Shown here piece by piece: positions 9,402 to 17,978 of a DNA stretch of 64,000 bases. The notes below the pieces were generated by a model. It saw nothing but the letters and a program-made list of their open reading frames with translations. It ran no database searches and was not told the origin of the DNA. The stretch comes from Shimia aestuarii. GTDB taxonomy: Bacteria; Pseudomonadota; Alphaproteobacteria; Rhodobacterales; Rhodobacteraceae. Each line of letters starts with the position of its first letter. The first letter of the stretch is position 1. Location: the NCBI RefSeq assembly GCF_900114635.1, contig NZ_FOTQ01000004.1, positions 124,001 to 188,000 on the forward strand, written 5' to 3'. The position numbers were made by a program, and so were the translations under genes.

Positions 9402-9989
9402 ATGTCGTGGAAAGTGAGTGGTATAGTGGTTGCAGCCTTGCTGGCAGCGTCTCCGGCGCTGGCGCAGAGCGCGTTTTCAACCAAGTCGCAGGCGCGGCTG
9501 TTCAAGAACCAGACCAAGCTTCTGGATGGGCGGGCGTCTGAGCAATACAAGAACTCGGTACGTCTCAAACCCAAGCCGGTTTATACCCCCTCGAAATGGG
9601 GTGATGGGCGTTTCAAGGGAAAGTACAACGGCCCCTATCTGGCCATGGCGCGGCAGGCAGCGGCGCTGCATGGGGTGCCAGTGGATCTATTCCTGAAACT
9701 GGTTCAGCAGGAATCCGGCTGGAACGCTTCGGCCAAATCGCACAAGGGCGCGCTGGGGCTGGCGCAGCTGATGCCCGAGACGGCAAGGGTTCTGAGGGTG
9801 GACCCTCTGGACCCGCAGCAGAACCTTGAGGGTGGCGCGCGCTATCTCAGCCAGCAATACCGCAAGTTCGGTTCGTGGCGGCTTGCGTTGGCGGCGTATA
9901 ACGCGGGGCCGGAAGCGGTGACAAAATATGGCGGCGTGCCGCCCTACAAGGAAACCCAGAATTACGTGCGTGTGATCCTCGGGCTCTGA
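9402..9989 (+). CDS. Exported lytic transglycosylase (SLT domain)
   Basis: A 195-aa periplasmic murein transglycosylase. Residues 1-22 are a signal peptide ending ALAQS. The SLT domain starts near residue 77; QQESGWN carries the catalytic Glu (E104), followed by [13 protein letters not shown] and the [10 protein letters not shown] motif. It cleaves the MurNAc-GlcNAc bond to give 1,6-anhydro ends. It is a compact soluble form with no LysM or substrate-binding extension. The di-heme peroxidase gene follows by 74 nt on the same strand with no evident functional link. Confidence 0.9.
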   Translation: MSWKVSGIVVAALLAASPALAQSAFSTKSQARLFKNQTKLLDGRASEQYKNSVRLKPKPVYTPSKWGDGRFKGKYNGPYLAMARQAAALHGVPVDLFLKLVQQESGWNASAKSHKGALGLAQLMPETARVLRVDPLDPQQNLEGGARYLSQQYRKFGSWRLALAAYNAGPEAVTKYGGVPPYKETQNYVRVILGL

Positions 9990-10063
9990 CGCGCCGTTTG
10001 ACGGATATCAATTCCCCTTTTGCAGGACCTGATAGAACGGCTCCGGACAGAGAAGGAGCGGTG

Positions 10064-11200
10064 ATGCGCGGGTTTGTCTTGTTGAGTGCTTTTGCGCTGG
10101 GGCTGGTGGGAAACGGTCTGGCCGAGCCGCGCGAAGCCCGTCTTGCGGCATTAGGGGAACGGCTGTTCTTTGAAACGCGCCTGTCGCTGAATGAAACGCA
10201 ATCCTGTGCCACCTGTCACGACCCGGCGCACGCCTTCACCGATCCGCGCGAGACCATCGTGGGGCGGGCTGTGTCGTTGGGGGATGACGGGGTTTCGCTT
10301 GGGGATCGAAATGCGCCGACGCTGGGCTATGCGGCCCATGTTCCCGCGTTTCATCGCAACGGGGCGGGGCGCTATGTGGGCGGGCTGTTTCATGACGGTC
10401 GGGCGGCGACGCTGGAAGAGCAGGCCGGGGGACCGCCGCTCAATCCGCTGGAAATGGCCATGCCGGACCGGGCGGCGGTCGTGGCGCGGCTGGCGGCGGA
10501 TCGGGAGTACGTGCTGGCCTTTGAAGAAGCGTTTGGGGCGGGTGTGTTGACCACACCGGACACCGGGTTCGCGGCGATGACGCAAGCCATTGCCGCCTTT
10601 GAGCGCACGGAGCCGTTTTCGCCCTTTGACAGCAAGTATGACCGCTCTTTGCGAGGAGAGGCCACGCTTAGCCGTCAGGAAAAACGGGGCCGGGACTTGT
10701 TCTTTGACCCGGAGGCCACGAATTGCAGCCTGTGCCATCAGTCATCTCCGCGTGCTGATGATCCGGGCGAAATTTTCACGAGCTTCGAGTATCACAATAT
10801 CGGTATTCCGGTGAACAAAGCCGTGCGCGCCGCTCATGGGCGGGCCGGACGGGACGCGGGATTGCTGGACAATCCGGGTGTTGATCATCCGGCAGAGGCT
10901 GGTCGGTTCCGGGTGCCGACCCTGCGCAACGTCGCGGTGACGGGGCCGTACATGCATAATGGCGTGTTCACCGACCTGCGCACGGCGGTCCGGTTTTACA
11001 ACAAGTACCAGTCCAAGCGACGCAAGTGGCAGGTCAACCCGGAAACCGGTGAGCCGTGGGCGCTGCCGGAGGTGTTCATGACGCTGGCGGTGGGAGAGCT
11101 AACCGAAGGGGAAGCCCTTTCTGAGCGCGATATCGACGCGATCGTGGCGTTTCTGAGAACCCTGACGGATGCGCAATATGAGCACCTGCTTGAGGACTAG
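10064..11200 (+). CDS. Di-heme cytochrome c peroxidase (MauG/CcpA family)
   Basis: A 378-aa periplasmic protein with two c-type heme sites: CATCH at residues 48-52 and CSLCH at 221-225. The ATG at 10064 is preferred over an upstream one because it follows AAGGAG and opens directly into a signal peptide (MRGFVLLSAFALGLVGNGLA). Family members reduce H2O2 with electrons from a small cytochrome, or, as in MauG, carry out protein post-translational oxidation. No methylamine dehydrogenase genes are near, so a peroxidase role is the safer reading. MHNGVFTDLRTAVRFYN is a typical C-terminal motif. Confidence 0.88.
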   Translation: MRGFVLLSAFALGLVGNGLAEPREARLAALGERLFFETRLSLNETQSCATCHDPAHAFTDPRETIVGRAVSLGDDGVSLGDRNAPTLGYAAHVPAFHRNGAGRYVGGLFHDGRAATLEEQAGGPPLNPLEMAMPDRAAVVARLAADREYVLAFEEAFGAGVLTTPDTGFAAMTQAIAAFERTEPFSPFDSKYDRSLRGEATLSRQEKRGRDLFFDPEATNCSLCHQSSPRADDPGEIFTSFEYHNIGIPVNKAVRAAHGRAGRDAGLLDNPGVDHPAEAGRFRVPTLRNVAVTGPYMHNGVFTDLRTAVRFYNKYQSKRRKWQVNPETGEPWALPEVFMTLAVGELTEGEALSERDIDAIVAFLRTLTDAQYEHLLED

Positions 11201-11212
11201 GATCTGCTGATC

Positions 11213-11548
11213 CTACCGCCCCTCGGGGCCGTCATAGGCGCGTTCGACCTTGGCGACGCGCAGGGTGTAATGCTCGTACCAGCGGGTCTTGCCCAGTTTT
11301 TGTGCCAGAAGATGCTCGGAGACCTGTTTCCAGGCCTTAAGCGCGGCCTCGTCCTGCCAATAGCTGACGGTGATGCCGAGGCCATCCGCGTCGCGCGTGG
11401 ATTCGATGCCGATATAGCCCGGCTGGCCGGCGGCAAGTTCCACCATCCTGTCTGCCATGGCGCCATAGCCCTGATCCCCCTCGCGTCGTTGCGCGGTGAA
11501 GATGACAGCGTAATAGGGCGGTTCGGGCAGGGGGGCAAAACGGGTCAT
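11213..11548 (-). CDS. Antibiotic biosynthesis monooxygenase (ABM) fold protein
   Basis: A 111-aa dimeric alpha-beta barrel protein. AVIFTAQRR, QPGYIGIESTRD and ITVSYWQDEAALKAWK are the usual ABM strands and helix. Relatives include heme-degrading monooxygenases, quinol monooxygenases and many uncharacterised members, so the substrate is unknown. It is convergent with the peroxidase gene (13 nt between stops). A strong hairpin terminator separates its start from the upstream sulfatase gene, so it has its own promoter. Confidence 0.75.
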   Translation of the reverse strand: MTRFAPLPEPPYYAVIFTAQRREGDQGYGAMADRMVELAAGQPGYIGIESTRDADGLGITVSYWQDEAALKAWKQVSEHLLAQKLGKTRWYEHYTLRVAKVERAYDGPEGR

Positions 11549-11584
11549 GGGCGAAGGCTAGGCCGGAGTGCGGACTCTGGCAAG

Positions 11585-11622
11585 GAAAAGCGCCGCCCCT
11601 TGCAGGGGCGGCGCGTTTTTTG
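11585..11622. terminator. Bidirectional Rho-independent terminator
   Basis: A perfect 10-bp stem, CGCCGCCCCT/AGGGGCGGCG (11591-11600/11604-11613), is flanked by AAAAG on the left and GTTTTTT on the right. It lies just after the minus-strand sulfatase stop and mainly serves that gene. Confidence 0.88.
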
Positions 11623-11637
11623 GGAGTGGTGGGCGGC

Positions 11638-13218
11638 TTATTGCGAGAAGCCGCCTTCGGATGCAGTCTGTTCCTGAACATGCGCCTCGTTCTTGACGGC
11701 GGAACCGCGCGGGGGGAAATTCGCGAAGGTGCCCAGATGCGCCTGCACAAGCCGGGCCGCTGGGCCAAAGGCCCACATCTTGTTACCCATCCAGCGGGTA
11801 TACATGCCCGATTCCTCGGCCGCTTTTTCATAGGGGTCGCGCCGGAGATTGAACAACAGCGGCGCGTTCAGCTCTTCCTTGGGGCCGGCCCAGCCTTTTT
11901 CCTGGATCACGAAATGCGCCTTCCAGTCGCGATAGCGCACCGCCTGCAGGTTTGTGCCTTCGTAATAGATGATCTCGTTCCGGTTGGAGCCGGTTTCACC
12001 CGTCAGGAAGGACATCTGGTTATAGCCGTCGAGATGCACCTTGTAACCTTCGTAGCCCTCTTTCAGACGCGCGGGCAGGTCCTCGGGGCCACCAGCGGCG
12101 GCGACAAGGGTGGGCATCCAGTCCAGACCGTCAAAGATACCATTGGCGACGACACCCGCGGGCACCTTGCCGGGCCACCGGATGATGGCCGGAACACGGA
12201 AGCCGCCTTCCCAGGTTGTGCCTTTTTCGCCGTGGAAGGGCGTGGTGCCGCCATCCGGCCAAGTCATGGTTTCGGGACCATTGTCCGAGGTGAAAACGAC
12301 AAGGGTGTTGTCGGAGATGCCCAGTTCGTCCAGGTGTCCCAGTACCTTGCCGACATTGTCGTCAAGTTCCTTCATCACGACGTCCTGAAGCCCGCGACCG
12401 TTCCCCAGCATCGCCTCGTATTTCGGGCTGAGATGGGTCCAGACATGCGCGCGGGCCGGGGCCATCCAGACAAAGAACGGCGTCTCGCTGTCCACGGCGC
12501 GGTTTATGAAATCGAGTGTTTTGGCCGTCACTTCGTCTTCGAGCGTTTTCTGACGTTTGGGCGGGGCGGGGCCGTCATCCACGATACGTTGTTTGCCGAC
12601 CTTGCCCCACCGGGGATCGACGGTTTCGTCCTCTTCCTCGGTTGCCCAGGCGTGGATGATGTTGCGAGGTCCAAACTGGGCCGCGAACTCCGGATCATCC
12701 GGCCAGTCCGGGTCGGTCGTGTATTCCATCGCATTGAGGTGATAGAGCCAGCCCCAATATTCGTCGAACCCCTTGTTGGTTGGCAGGAAGCGGTTCTGAT
12801 CCCCCAAATGGTTCTTGCCGAACTGGCCCGTGGTATAGCCCAGTGATTTCAGCATGTTGGCAAGGGTTGGATCTTCGGGCGCAAGGCCGACCGGATCGCC
12901 GGGCAAACCCACGGTGTGCATACCGGTGCGCACCGGAAATTGCCCCGTGATGAAGGCAGACCGACCGGCCGTGCATGAAGGCTGGGCATAATAATCTGTC
13001 AGGCGCGTGCCCTGTGCCGCCAGGGTGTCGAGGTTGGGCGTTTCGATGCTTTTGACACCTTGATGATAGCTGCCAAGGCTGGCCCAACCAACATCGTCTG
13101 CCATGATGACGAGGATGTTCGGCTTGTCCTGTGCGTGCGCTGAGACGGTGAATGTCACCAGCAGCCCAAGGCCGGCGGCCAAGGGGCGCATCAGACTGGA
13201 CAATGAGATATGTCGCAT
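11638..13218 (-). CDS. Exported type I sulfatase (arylsulfatase family)
   Basis: A 526-aa alkaline-phosphatase-fold sulfatase with a signal peptide ending SAHAQ (residues 1-30). The core NILVIMADDVGW supplies the Ca2+-binding Asp pair. The maturation signature CTAGR at C82 provides the cysteine that becomes formylglycine. The Ala where many sulfatases have Pro is tolerated in the family. Tyr, Trp and Pro-rich C-terminal features fit arylsulfatases. No formylglycine-generating enzyme is encoded in the window. A LysR gene is divergent and is a likely regulator. The natural sulfate ester is unknown. Confidence 0.88.
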   Translation of the reverse strand: MRHISLSSLMRPLAAGLGLLVTFTVSAHAQDKPNILVIMADDVGWASLGSYHQGVKSIETPNLDTLAAQGTRLTDYYAQPSCTAGRSAFITGQFPVRTGMHTVGLPGDPVGLAPEDPTLANMLKSLGYTTGQFGKNHLGDQNRFLPTNKGFDEYWGWLYHLNAMEYTTDPDWPDDPEFAAQFGPRNIIHAWATEEEDETVDPRWGKVGKQRIVDDGPAPPKRQKTLEDEVTAKTLDFINRAVDSETPFFVWMAPARAHVWTHLSPKYEAMLGNGRGLQDVVMKELDDNVGKVLGHLDELGISDNTLVVFTSDNGPETMTWPDGGTTPFHGEKGTTWEGGFRVPAIIRWPGKVPAGVVANGIFDGLDWMPTLVAAAGGPEDLPARLKEGYEGYKVHLDGYNQMSFLTGETGSNRNEIIYYEGTNLQAVRYRDWKAHFVIQEKGWAGPKEELNAPLLFNLRRDPYEKAAEESGMYTRWMGNKMWAFGPAARLVQAHLGTFANFPPRGSAVKNEAHVQEQTASEGGFSQ

Positions 13219-13301
13219 GTCGGAATCCTGTGGAATGAATTGATGAAGGGCCGCACATTCGGCGACTTGAATGGAAGCCTAGCTTTCGGGCCGCCACCTC
13301 T

Positions 13302-13320
13302 CAATTTGCCGATGCAATTG
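13302..13320. promoter_or_regulatory. Candidate LysR operator in the sulfatase/LysR divergent region
   Basis: The inverted repeat CAATT-N9-AATTG contains a T-N11-A core, the usual LysR-type binding form. It lies between the divergent sulfatase and LysR genes, about 36 nt before the regulator start, so it could control both. Confidence 0.4.
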
Positions 13321-13355
13321 TTTCGCATTATGAAAGGAACGAGAGAAAAAGTGAA

Positions 13356-14303
13356 ATGATAGGGCGGGCCATGATTGACGAAACTCCCTTGAAGGCAATC
13401 CTCAGCCTGGCGCAAACAGGTCGCCTTCAGGACAGTGCGCGTGCTTTGGGGGTGTCAAACGCCACTCTGTCGCGCATCGTTCAACGTGCCGAGGACGAGC
13501 TTGGCATGGTCCTGTTCACAAGAGGCCGAATGGGCTTTGCGCTAACGGCGAGTGGGCGCGCCTTCCTGCCGCTGGCCGAGCGGCTGTTGGATGATCTGGG
13601 ACGGTTTCACAACAAGGCGGATGCGTTGGTTGATGGTGGCGGGGCAAGGCTTGTCATCGGCTGCGGACCGCTGACCACCCGCACCATCGTCGCGCCGATC
13701 CTGAGCGATATGATGTCGGACATGCCCGACCTTCAAAGCCAGATCACGGTTGGTGCGGCAGAGGAACCGATTGCCCAGCTGGAACGCGGAGAACTGGACA
13801 TCTTTGTCGGCGATCTGACGCATACGCCATGGACCGACCAGATCGAGATACAGGTGCTGGACAAGCGACCGGTTGTTTTTGTCGCCGGTCGCAATCATCC
13901 CCTACATCGGGATGGTCCACATCATCTGGCTGACGTGTTGCGCGAATATCCTCTGGGCTCGCCATTTCTCCACAAGCACTGGCAGGCCGCGCTGAGCTCG
14001 ATGCTGGACGACGACGCGGCGGAAGGGGGAAAGACGCGACGTCTGCCACAGGTGCAATGTGACGATTATGCGTTTCTTGCCGCGCTTTGCCAGACCAGCA
14101 CCATGGTTGTTGGCGGCATGGCTGAAACCTTTGCCGAGCATGTCGCCCAGGGTGATCTGCGCCCAATCCGGTTGCACCGAACGATGACGTGGAACATCTG
14201 CATCGCCCGGCGCCTCGGTGCGCGCTCTCTTGCTGAGGACCGGTTCTGGGACGCGGTCATAGCGCGCGACTGCCGCACGCATGGCACGGCATTTGCGCTT
14301 TGA
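13356..14303 (+). CDS. LysR family transcriptional regulator
   Basis: A 315-aa regulator with an N-terminal winged HTH (ILSLAQTGRLQDSARALGVS and following) and a C-terminal periplasmic-binding-like effector domain from about residue 95. Two starts are possible, ATG 13356 or ATG 13371; neither has a strong ribosome site, and the second gives a more typical LysR N-terminus. It is divergent from the sulfatase, the usual arrangement for a LysR protein and its target. It converges with the ABC ATPase gene. The effector is unknown. Confidence 0.88.
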   Translation: MIGRAMIDETPLKAILSLAQTGRLQDSARALGVSNATLSRIVQRAEDELGMVLFTRGRMGFALTASGRAFLPLAERLLDDLGRFHNKADALVDGGGARLVIGCGPLTTRTIVAPILSDMMSDMPDLQSQITVGAAEEPIAQLERGELDIFVGDLTHTPWTDQIEIQVLDKRPVVFVAGRNHPLHRDGPHHLADVLREYPLGSPFLHKHWQAALSSMLDDDAAEGGKTRRLPQVQCDDYAFLAALCQTSTMVVGGMAETFAEHVAQGDLRPIRLHRTMTWNICIARRLGARSLAEDRFWDAVIARDCRTHGTAFAL

Positions 14304-14318
14304 GCGGTTGGCCTTGCG

Positions 14319-16406
14319 TTACTCGGCCGCGATCTTGATCACTGGGGTCATGCGCGCAAGAATATCATCCGCGAGGTGGCATTTGACCTGATGGCCTTCG
14401 GCGAGCTGGCGGACGGGCGGTACCTCTTGCTCACACAGGCCCCCGGGCACCTCGGATTTCCAGCGGCAGCGCGTCTGGAAGGGGCAGCCCGGCGGCGGGT
14501 TCATGGCCGAAGGAATGTCGCCCTCAAGAACGATGTGCTCCTTCTCCACGGACGTATCGGCAATCGGCACCGCCGAGAGCAGCGCCTCGGTATAAGGGTG
14601 ATAGGGGGGCGCAAAAACCTGGTCGGTGGATCCCATCTCGACCACGTGGCCAAGATACATGACCATGACCCGATCGCTGAGATAACGCACGATGGAAAGG
14701 TCATGGGAAATGAAGAGCAGCGTGGTTTTTTCCTCGCGCTGGATTTCCATCAAGAGGTCGGTCACGGCGGCCTGCACCGACACGTCCAGCGCCGAGACAG
14801 GCTCGTCTGCCACCACGATGCGGGCCCCGCCCGCAAAGGCGCGGGCGATGCCGACACGCTGTTTCTGTCCGCCCGAAAGCTGGCGCGGCATGCGATCGGC
14901 AAAGGCGCGAGGCAGTTTGACGAGGTCGAGCAGTTCCAGCATGCGCTTACGCCGGTCGGCTTCGGACTCTCCAACGCCGAAGATTTCCAGGGCGCGCATG
15001 ATCTGGCGGCCCACGGTCATCGACGGGTTCAGCGTATCAAACGGGTTCTGGAACACCATCTGCACGTCGGCCACCGTCTTGGTGTCGCGTTTCTGGATTG
15101 GGGTTTGTTCGATGTTGTTCCCATCAAGGAGGATTTGCCCGTCGGTGGCTGTTTCCAACCCCATCAGCACCTTGGCAAAGGTGGATTTGCCGCACCCCGA
15201 CTCGCCGACAATGGCCAGCGTTTCGGATTCGCGTGCCTCGAAGGACAGGGTTTCGTTGGCCTTGACCACCTTCTTGTCGCCGCCGCCAAAGAGGGCATTG
15301 GCCGCCACTTCGTAGTATTTCTTGAGATTGTCCATCTTGAGAACAACCTTGCCGACCTCGGCCTTTTCCTTTTGCTCACCCATGGTGATCGGGGCGTTCC
15401 AGTCGATCTCCTCGGATTTAAGACAACGGGTTGAATGGCGCTCGAAGCCTTTGACATTCACCATTGGAATGTCCTGGGCATCACAGCGTCCTTCCTCGAA
15501 ATAGTCACAGCGCGGGCCAAAGTTACACCCCGGCGGGCGTTCGTGGGGCAAAGGGAAGTTGCCCGGAATCGCCACCAGCGGGCGCGCATTCTTGTCCGCT
15601 CCGGGAAGTGGGATAGATCGGAACAGCGCCTGCGTATAGGGGTGCTGCATGTTGTCGAACACATCTTCGATCGAGCCGCGCTCGACCGCTTCGCCGGAAT
15701 ACATCACACAGAGGCGATCACAGGTTTCAAGCACAAGGCCGAGATTGTGCGAGATGAAGAGCATCGACGTGCCGTATTTCTTGCCCAGATCCTTGACCAG
15801 TTCCACGACCGCCGCCTCGACGGTGACATCAAGCGCGGTGGTGGGTTCATCAAGGATCAGGAGCGCCGGTTTGGACATCAGCGCCATCGCGATCACGATC
15901 CGCTGCTGCTGGCCGCCCGAAAGCTGGTGCGGGAAGGAATTGAGCATCCGCTCCGGATCGGGCAGGCGCACATCCGTGACCACCTCGAGTGCACGGTCCC
16001 GCGCCTCTTTTTCGCCGATCCCCTCGTGGATCATCGGCACTTCCATGAGCTGCTTGCCGATCTTCATCGCGGGGTTCAGCGAGGCCATGGGCTCCTGATA
16101 GATCATGGCGATCTCGTTGCCGCGAATGTCGCGCAGCTCGTCAGCGCTCATTTCCGAAAGATCGCGGCCCTTGAACTTGATGGTGCCGCCGACGATCTTG
16201 CCGTTCTTGCCTAGGTCCTGCATGACGCCCAGCGCCACGGTGGATTTGCCGCAACCGGATTCCCCGACAAGGCCCACGGCCTCGCCCGGTTGCACCCGGA
16301 CCGAGAAATCCATCACTGCGGGGATCTCGCGCAGGCGGGTAAAAAAGGAGATGGACAGCTTGTCGATCTCAAGGATCGGGCCATCATAATCTGCCAACTT
16401 GCTCAT
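14319..16406 (-). CDS. Peptide-type ABC transporter, two fused ATPase domains
   Basis: A 695-aa fusion of DppD-like and DppF-like ATPases. Domain 1 has Walker A GESGCGKST (48-56), LSGGQ (162-166) and LLILDEP (182-188). Domain 2 has Walker A at 401-409 and LSGGQ at 510-514. Each half ends with the Cys-containing oligopeptide-transporter extension (PPGCNFGPRC, PPGCPFQTRC). It powers import through the two permeases encoded just upstream on the same strand. Fused ATPases are known in this superfamily. Substrate could be a peptide, a sugar or another solute; the missing binding protein prevents a call. Confidence 0.9.
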   Translation of the reverse strand: MSKLADYDGPILEIDKLSISFFTRLREIPAVMDFSVRVQPGEAVGLVGESGCGKSTVALGVMQDLGKNGKIVGGTIKFKGRDLSEMSADELRDIRGNEIAMIYQEPMASLNPAMKIGKQLMEVPMIHEGIGEKEARDRALEVVTDVRLPDPERMLNSFPHQLSGGQQQRIVIAMALMSKPALLILDEPTTALDVTVEAAVVELVKDLGKKYGTSMLFISHNLGLVLETCDRLCVMYSGEAVERGSIEDVFDNMQHPYTQALFRSIPLPGADKNARPLVAIPGNFPLPHERPPGCNFGPRCDYFEEGRCDAQDIPMVNVKGFERHSTRCLKSEEIDWNAPITMGEQKEKAEVGKVVLKMDNLKKYYEVAANALFGGGDKKVVKANETLSFEARESETLAIVGESGCGKSTFAKVLMGLETATDGQILLDGNNIEQTPIQKRDTKTVADVQMVFQNPFDTLNPSMTVGRQIMRALEIFGVGESEADRRKRMLELLDLVKLPRAFADRMPRQLSGGQKQRVGIARAFAGGARIVVADEPVSALDVSVQAAVTDLLMEIQREEKTTLLFISHDLSIVRYLSDRVMVMYLGHVVEMGSTDQVFAPPYHPYTEALLSAVPIADTSVEKEHIVLEGDIPSAMNPPPGCPFQTRCRWKSEVPGGLCEQEVPPVRQLAEGHQVKCHLADDILARMTPVIKIAAE

Positions 16407-16450
16407 GTTCCGTTCTCCCTGTTGGAGCGGTGGGCATGCGCCCTGTATGT

Positions 16451-16499
16451 CTTCATTTTGCCTGAAATACTCCGGGGGACCGGGGGGCTGGCCCCCCGG
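16451..16499 (-). repeat. GC-hairpin plus GTATTT repeat element
   Basis: Read on the minus strand, a near-perfect hairpin CCGGGGGGC/GCCCCCCGG (16480-16499) leads into CCCCCGGAGTATTTCAGGCA and then AAATGAAG. It lies between the ABC permease and fused ATPase genes. It matches the element at 79-178 and 59761-59828 in order and wording. It may trim or pause the transcript within the transport operon. Confidence 0.6.
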
Positions 16500-16511
16500 C
16501 CACCGAAGGTA

Positions 16512-17963
16512 TCAGTCTCTCAGGCTTTCTTCGCGCAAGCCGTCGGCCAGCAGGTTCAGGCCCAGCACAAGGCTCAGCAAGGACAGTGCCGGCACGATCG
16601 CGGGGTGCGGATAGATCGACAACAGCTTGCGTCCATCGTTGATCGTGGTCCCCCAGTCCGGGCTTTCGGGCGGCAGGCCAAGGCCAAAGAAGCCCAGTGT
16701 CCCGAGAAGGATCGTGGTGTAGCCGATACGCAGGCAGAAATCGACGATCAGAGGGCCGCGCGCATTGGGCAGGATCTCCCACAGCATGATGTACCATGGA
16801 CCCTCGCCACGGGTCTGGGCGGCGGCGACGTAGTCGCGGGTCTGTATGTCCATCACCAGCCCGCGCACGATGCGGAACACCGTGGGCGAGTTCACGAAGA
16901 CCACCGACACGAACACCACCAATATCCCTGAGTTGATGTTGAAGAGATCCATGAAGCCCGGCAGCACGTTGATCACCGTGCCCGGCGCGGAAATCGCTGA
17001 AAGATAGAGCCAGATCATCACCAGCAGGATCGCTGACAAAAGCGGCGTGCGCAGTTTGGGGCGGGTGTAGAACCGCGAGTTCAGCAATACGCCGACAAAG
17101 ATGATCGGGAAGGCAAAAAGCACCATGGCCATGTAGTTCGGGATGCCGGTTGCCACGATTTCCGGTGTCACCAGAAGGTAGAACAGCAGGATTACCGGGA
17201 AGGCCAGCACGAGATTGGCAAGAAACGACAGGAAGGCGTCGAGCTTGCCGCCGAAATACCCCGCTGGAAGGCCCAGCGTAATCCCGACCATGAAGGCGAA
17301 CAGTGTCGCGAAGGGCGCAATCACGATCACGATGACCGACCCGTGCACCATGCGGCTGAACACGTCGCGGGCAAGGTTGTCGCCACCCAGAAGGTAATAG
17401 GGATAGACCCCTTCTTCGAGATTGCGCAATGGCGTGCCCGGCACCTTGTTCTTCATGCCCGAGAGCTGGGTCAGGGGGTCATGCACCGCGATCATGTCGA
17501 AAAGCCCGACAAACAGCGCCGTGTAAAACCAGAACATCAGAAGGCCGAAACCGATCATGCCGATCATGCTGTCAAACAGCTTGCCATAAAGCCCAAGCCT
17601 GCGCTTGTAGGTGATTGACAGCAGGAACGTCACCACGAGGGCAATCCAGACCGGGGCGAACTGGGCGGCGAGCGCGCCGACAATGCCAACCGTTCCAAGC
17701 GGCGTGAACATGCCGGCCAGGATGTAAAGCAGCACCAGCGCAACCAGCGCCAGGAGGCTGTATTTCACGCCCAAGCCGATCATCGCGTTTGGGCCTGTTC
17801 CGCGCCCGATGGTGCCATCGGCATTGATCACTTCGCTCACGGGCGGAAGGAGGTATGAGCCGATGATCTGCAGCACCACGGCGGCGATGAAGATATAGGC
17901 GACGAGGGTGAAGACCGGATCGACGATTGCGCCGAAAGAGCCTGTCCAGGTAAGTGGTTCCAT
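16512..17963 (-). CDS. Peptide-type ABC transporter permease, DppC-like, long form
   Basis: A 483-aa inner-membrane permease. The C-terminal half holds the binding-protein-dependent permease domain with the EAA-like loop (AAAQTRGEGPWYIMLWEILP) and the LGLGLPPESPDWG ending seen in DppC/OppC. The N-terminal half adds several extra hydrophobic segments, making it well above the usual 280-330 aa. The LGGDNLARDVFSRMVHGSV motif, before the domain, is typical. It pairs with the DppB-like permease 15 nt upstream and the fused ATPase downstream. Confidence 0.88.
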   Translation of the reverse strand: MEPLTWTGSFGAIVDPVFTLVAYIFIAAVVLQIIGSYLLPPVSEVINADGTIGRGTGPNAMIGLGVKYSLLALVALVLLYILAGMFTPLGTVGIVGALAAQFAPVWIALVVTFLLSITYKRRLGLYGKLFDSMIGMIGFGLLMFWFYTALFVGLFDMIAVHDPLTQLSGMKNKVPGTPLRNLEEGVYPYYLLGGDNLARDVFSRMVHGSVIVIVIAPFATLFAFMVGITLGLPAGYFGGKLDAFLSFLANLVLAFPVILLFYLLVTPEIVATGIPNYMAMVLFAFPIIFVGVLLNSRFYTRPKLRTPLLSAILLVMIWLYLSAISAPGTVINVLPGFMDLFNINSGILVVFVSVVFVNSPTVFRIVRGLVMDIQTRDYVAAAQTRGEGPWYIMLWEILPNARGPLIVDFCLRIGYTTILLGTLGFFGLGLPPESPDWGTTINDGRKLLSIYPHPAIVPALSLLSLVLGLNLLADGLREESLRD

Positions 17964-17978
17964 GTCTCAGACCCTCCC

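Noticed and set aside
9184-9402. LexA box in front of ssb
   Set aside because: Only isolated GTTC words were seen, with no GTTC-N7-GTTC pair.
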